A stretch of 64,000 nucleotides of DNA. It comes from Ornithinimicrobium cryptoxanthini (GTDB taxonomy: Bacteria > Actinomycetota > Actinomycetes > Actinomycetales > Dermatophilaceae). Shown piece after piece: positions 62,124-64,000 of this stretch. Location of the stretch: contig NZ_CP099490.1 in NCBI RefSeq assembly GCF_023923205.1, positions 1,364,001 to 1,428,000 on the forward strand, written 5' to 3'. Position 1 is the stretch's first letter, and every line of letters starts with the position of its first letter. Below the pieces are notes generated by a model. It saw only the letters and a list, made by a program, of their open reading frames with translations. It searched no databases and had not been told where the DNA came from. Made by a program: the position numbers and the translations under genes.

Positions 62124-63374
62124 TCAGAGCGCCGCCGCGACGGTCTGGGACCACACCTGCGCCGCCTCGTCGACCTGCTCCTCGGTGACCACGAGGGCTG
62201 GGATCATCCGGACCACCTGACCCCAGGCGCCGCAGGTCAGCAGCAGCAGCCCGTTCTCTGCGGCGGCCTGCTGGACCCGGGTGGCCGCAGCGCCGTCGGG
62301 CTTGCCGTCGGCATCGCGGAACTCGGTGCCCAGCATCAGGCCCAGGCCGCGCACGCCCGCGATGGCGTCGTGCTGGCCGGCGACCTCCTCGAGGGCGGCC
62401 CGCAACTGCTTGCCACGCTGGTCCGCGTTCTCGACCAGGTGCTCGTCACGGATCACCTCGAGGGTGGCCAGGGCCGCGGCGCACGCGACCGCGTTGGCGC
62501 CGTACGTGCCGCCCTGGGAGCCCGGCCAGGCCTTGCTCATCAGCTCCTCGGAGGCGGCGATGGCCGACAGCGGGAAGCCCGAGGCGATGCCCTTGGCTGT
62601 GATCAGGATGTCGGCGGTGGCGTCGAAGTGCTCGTGCGCCCAGAAGCGCCCGGTGCGGCCCCAACCGGTCTGCACCTCGTCCAGGATCAGGAGGATCCCG
62701 TGCCGCTCCGCCCGTTCACGCAGTCCGGCCAGGAACTCCGTGGTCGCCGGGACGTAGCCGCCCTCACCGAGGACAGGCTCGACCAGGAAGGCGGCGGTGT
62801 CCTCGGGGCTGGTCAGTGTCTGCAGGGTGTAGTCCAGCTGCCGGAGGGCGAACTCGGTGGTCTCCTCCTGCGACCAGCCGTAGTGGCTGGGGTCGGGGAA
62901 GGGGGTGACGGTGACCCCGGCCATCAGCGGTGCGAACCCGGAGCGGAACTTTGTCCCCGATGTCGTCAGCGACGCTGCCGCGACCGTCCGCCCGTGGAAC
63001 CCGCCGTGGAAGACGACCACGTTGGGGCGCCCGGTCGCCTGACGAGCGAGCCGGAGCGCGGCCTCGACCGCCTCCGAGCCGGAGTTGGCAAAGAAGACCC
63101 GGTCCAGCCCCTGGGGCAGGACCTCACCAAGACGCTCGGTCAGGTCCAGCAGCGGGCGGTGCATGACGGTCGTGTACTGCGCATGGATGATCTTGGCGAT
63201 CTGCTCCTGCGCGGCGGCCACGATCCTCGGGTGGCTGTGACCGGTGCTGGTGACCCCGATGCCGGCGGTAAAGTCCAGATATCGGCGATCATCCTCGTCC
63301 CAGAGAAGAGCACCCTCACCGCGAGCAGCGATCACTGGGGTGGCCTGTTTGAGGATGGGGGACAGCGCGACCAT
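62124..63374 (-). CDS. gabT: Aspartate aminotransferase family enzyme, likely 4-aminobutyrate aminotransferase
   Basis: A 416-residue class III PLP aminotransferase. Cofactor blocks are FFANSGSEAVEAALRLARQ, FHGGFHGRTVAAASLT, ILDEVQTGWGRTGRFWAHE and the Lys in LITAKGIASGFPL. The divergent succinate-semialdehyde dehydrogenase gene makes GABA catabolism the best assignment; ornithine or related amines are alternatives. ATG 63374 has AGGAGG at 5 bases. The shared region holds a palindromic operator candidate. Confidence 0.85.
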   Translation of the reverse strand: MVALSPILKQATPVIAARGEGALLWDEDDRRYLDFTAGIGVTSTGHSHPRIVAAAQEQIAKIIHAQYTTVMHRPLLDLTERLGEVLPQGLDRVFFANSGSEAVEAALRLARQATGRPNVVVFHGGFHGRTVAAASLTTSGTKFRSGFAPLMAGVTVTPFPDPSHYGWSQEETTEFALRQLDYTLQTLTSPEDTAAFLVEPVLGEGGYVPATTEFLAGLRERAERHGILLILDEVQTGWGRTGRFWAHEHFDATADILITAKGIASGFPLSAIAASEELMSKAWPGSQGGTYGANAVACAAALATLEVIRDEHLVENADQRGKQLRAALEEVAGQHDAIAGVRGLGLMLGTEFRDADGKPDGAAATRVQQAAAENGLLLLTCGAWGQVVRMIPALVVTEEQVDEAAQVWSQTVAAAL

Positions 63375-63396
63375 CGGAGCCTCCTGACTCTTGATA

Positions 63397-63410
63397 GATT
63401 GTCGACAATC
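63397..63410. promoter_or_regulatory. Palindromic operator between gabT and gabD
   Basis: GATTGTCGACAATC is a perfect 14-bp palindrome 22 bases upstream of the gabT start and 40 bases before gabD. The TTGTCGACAA core resembles sites of GntR/FadR-type repressors. It sits where it could control both genes. Confidence 0.6.
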
Positions 63411-63449
63411 TTGCCTTGCGAGCGTAGCGCAGAACCTGGAGGTGGTTCG

Positions 63450-64000
63450 ATGAGCCCGACGAGCACGACGTCACCGACATCCGAAGCGACCCATGACGAG
63501 CAACGGGTGCTGGACGCCGTCCCGCGTCAGCTGTTCATCGACGGTCAGTGGAGCGATGCCACCGCTGGTGCCACCTTCGAGGTCCTCGACCCCTCGACAG
63601 GACAGGCGATCGCCTCCGTGGCGGACGCGACGGCGGAGGACGGGATGCGTGCCATGGACGCCGCCGTGAGCGCACAGGCCGACTTCGCCGCCACCTCGCC
63701 GCAGCAGCGCTACGACTGGTTGATGGGCGCGTTCCACCTGTTGCACGAGCGGATCGATGACCTGGCCCTGCTGATGACGCTGGAGATGGGCAAGCCGCTG
63801 GCGGAGTCCAGGGGAGAGATCACCTATGCAGCCGAGTTCCTGCGCCACTTCGCAGGCGAGGCGCTGCGCGTCCAGGGCGGCTACCAGCGCTCACCGGCCG
63901 GCAACGCCCGGTTCCTGATCACCCGCCAGCCGGTGGGCCCGAGCTTGCTGATCACACCGTGGAACTTCCCGATGGCCATGGGGACCCGCAAGATCGCCCC
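63450..64000 (+). CDS. gabD: Succinate-semialdehyde dehydrogenase, N-terminal part (cut by window end)
   Basis: The first 183 codons of an NAD(P)-dependent aldehyde dehydrogenase. A Ser/Thr-rich start (MSPTSTTSPTSEATHDEQ) is followed by the ALDH fold: LFIDGQWSDATAGATFEVLD, DLALLMTLEMGKPLAESRGE and the PVGPSLLITPWNFPMAMGTRK cofactor block split at the cut. EMGKPLAES and the ITPWNFP block favour SSADH (GabD) over other ALDHs, and the gene is divergent from gabT. A GGAGGTGG site precedes ATG 63450. The catalytic Cys and C-terminus lie beyond the window. Confidence 0.88.
   Translation, partial: MSPTSTTSPTSEATHDEQRVLDAVPRQLFIDGQWSDATAGATFEVLDPSTGQAIASVADATAEDGMRAMDAAVSAQADFAATSPQQRYDWLMGAFHLLHERIDDLALLMTLEMGKPLAESRGEITYAAEFLRHFAGEALRVQGGYQRSPAGNARFLITRQPVGPSLLITPWNFPMAMGTRKIA

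Overview
The window is high-GC DNA from an actinobacterium. The gene order fadD15 / SRPBCC / acyltransferase / class II DAHP synthase / Ser-Thr kinase / Rv2175c / polyprenyl synthetase, together with ctaC-ctaD-ctaF, ctaE-qcrCAB and trpD, matches the block around Rv2166c-Rv2202c of Mycobacterium tuberculosis. The lack of mycolate genes, the DUF222-HNH remnant and the general gene style suggest Micrococcales, perhaps the Intrasporangiaceae/Ornithinimicrobium group. That family placement is inference.

Layout. 1-5.6 kb: the 3' end of gcvT, a tandem PCD-VOC protein, a tartrate dehydratase-glycerate kinase pair, and an ECF41 sigma factor with its carboxymuconolactone decarboxylase partner. 5.6-11.3 kb: cobU, two envelope proteins, a small conserved protein, DUF3043, an M20 dipeptidase and a glutathionyl-hydroquinone reductase. 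11.3-12.7 kb: an atypical stretch with a Tat-exported protein. 12.8-17.4 kb: trpS, a glycerate-kinase-like gene, erpA, an adenosine-kinase-like PfkB gene and aat. 17.4-27.4 kb: the aa3 oxidase and cytochrome bcc genes in two opposed clusters, with a metallopeptidase and a broken DUF222-HNH gene between them. 27.4-37.3 kb: a receiver-like protein, trpD, a 1258-residue secreted hydrolase with cell-wall-binding repeats, an AsnC/RAM protein, a DEDDh-GIY-YIG nuclease and small proteins. 37.3-43.8 kb: acyl-CoA ligase, an SRPBCC protein, two ROK kinases, an EEP hydrolase, and a guanidine-III riboswitch with a paired SMR exporter. 43.8-44.3 kb: a 94-bp tandem repeat array. 44.3-50 kb: membrane and lipid genes, aroG and threonine aldolase. 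50-55.1 kb: PASTA kinase, LysM-transglycosylase, Rv2175c homologue and polyprenyl synthetase. 55.1-61.5 kb: a LexA-box-controlled DUF6504 / HEPN / DnaE2 / DinB operon. 61.5-64 kb: DUF3040, then divergent gabT and gabD (cut by the window end).

Recurring features. At least twelve genes have a TANNNT -10 hexamer exactly 6-7 bases before the start codon, the signature of leaderless transcription; this fixes several start codons. Many co-transcribed genes overlap as ATGA, GTGA or TGATG. Short tandem repeats with units of 9, 15, 24 and 72 bp occur repeatedly, two of them running through a stop codon. The clearest regulatory elements are the guanidine-III riboswitch, an ECF41 autoregulatory promoter, a LexA box, a palindrome between gabT and gabD, and a leader hairpin that would hide the trpS ribosome binding site.
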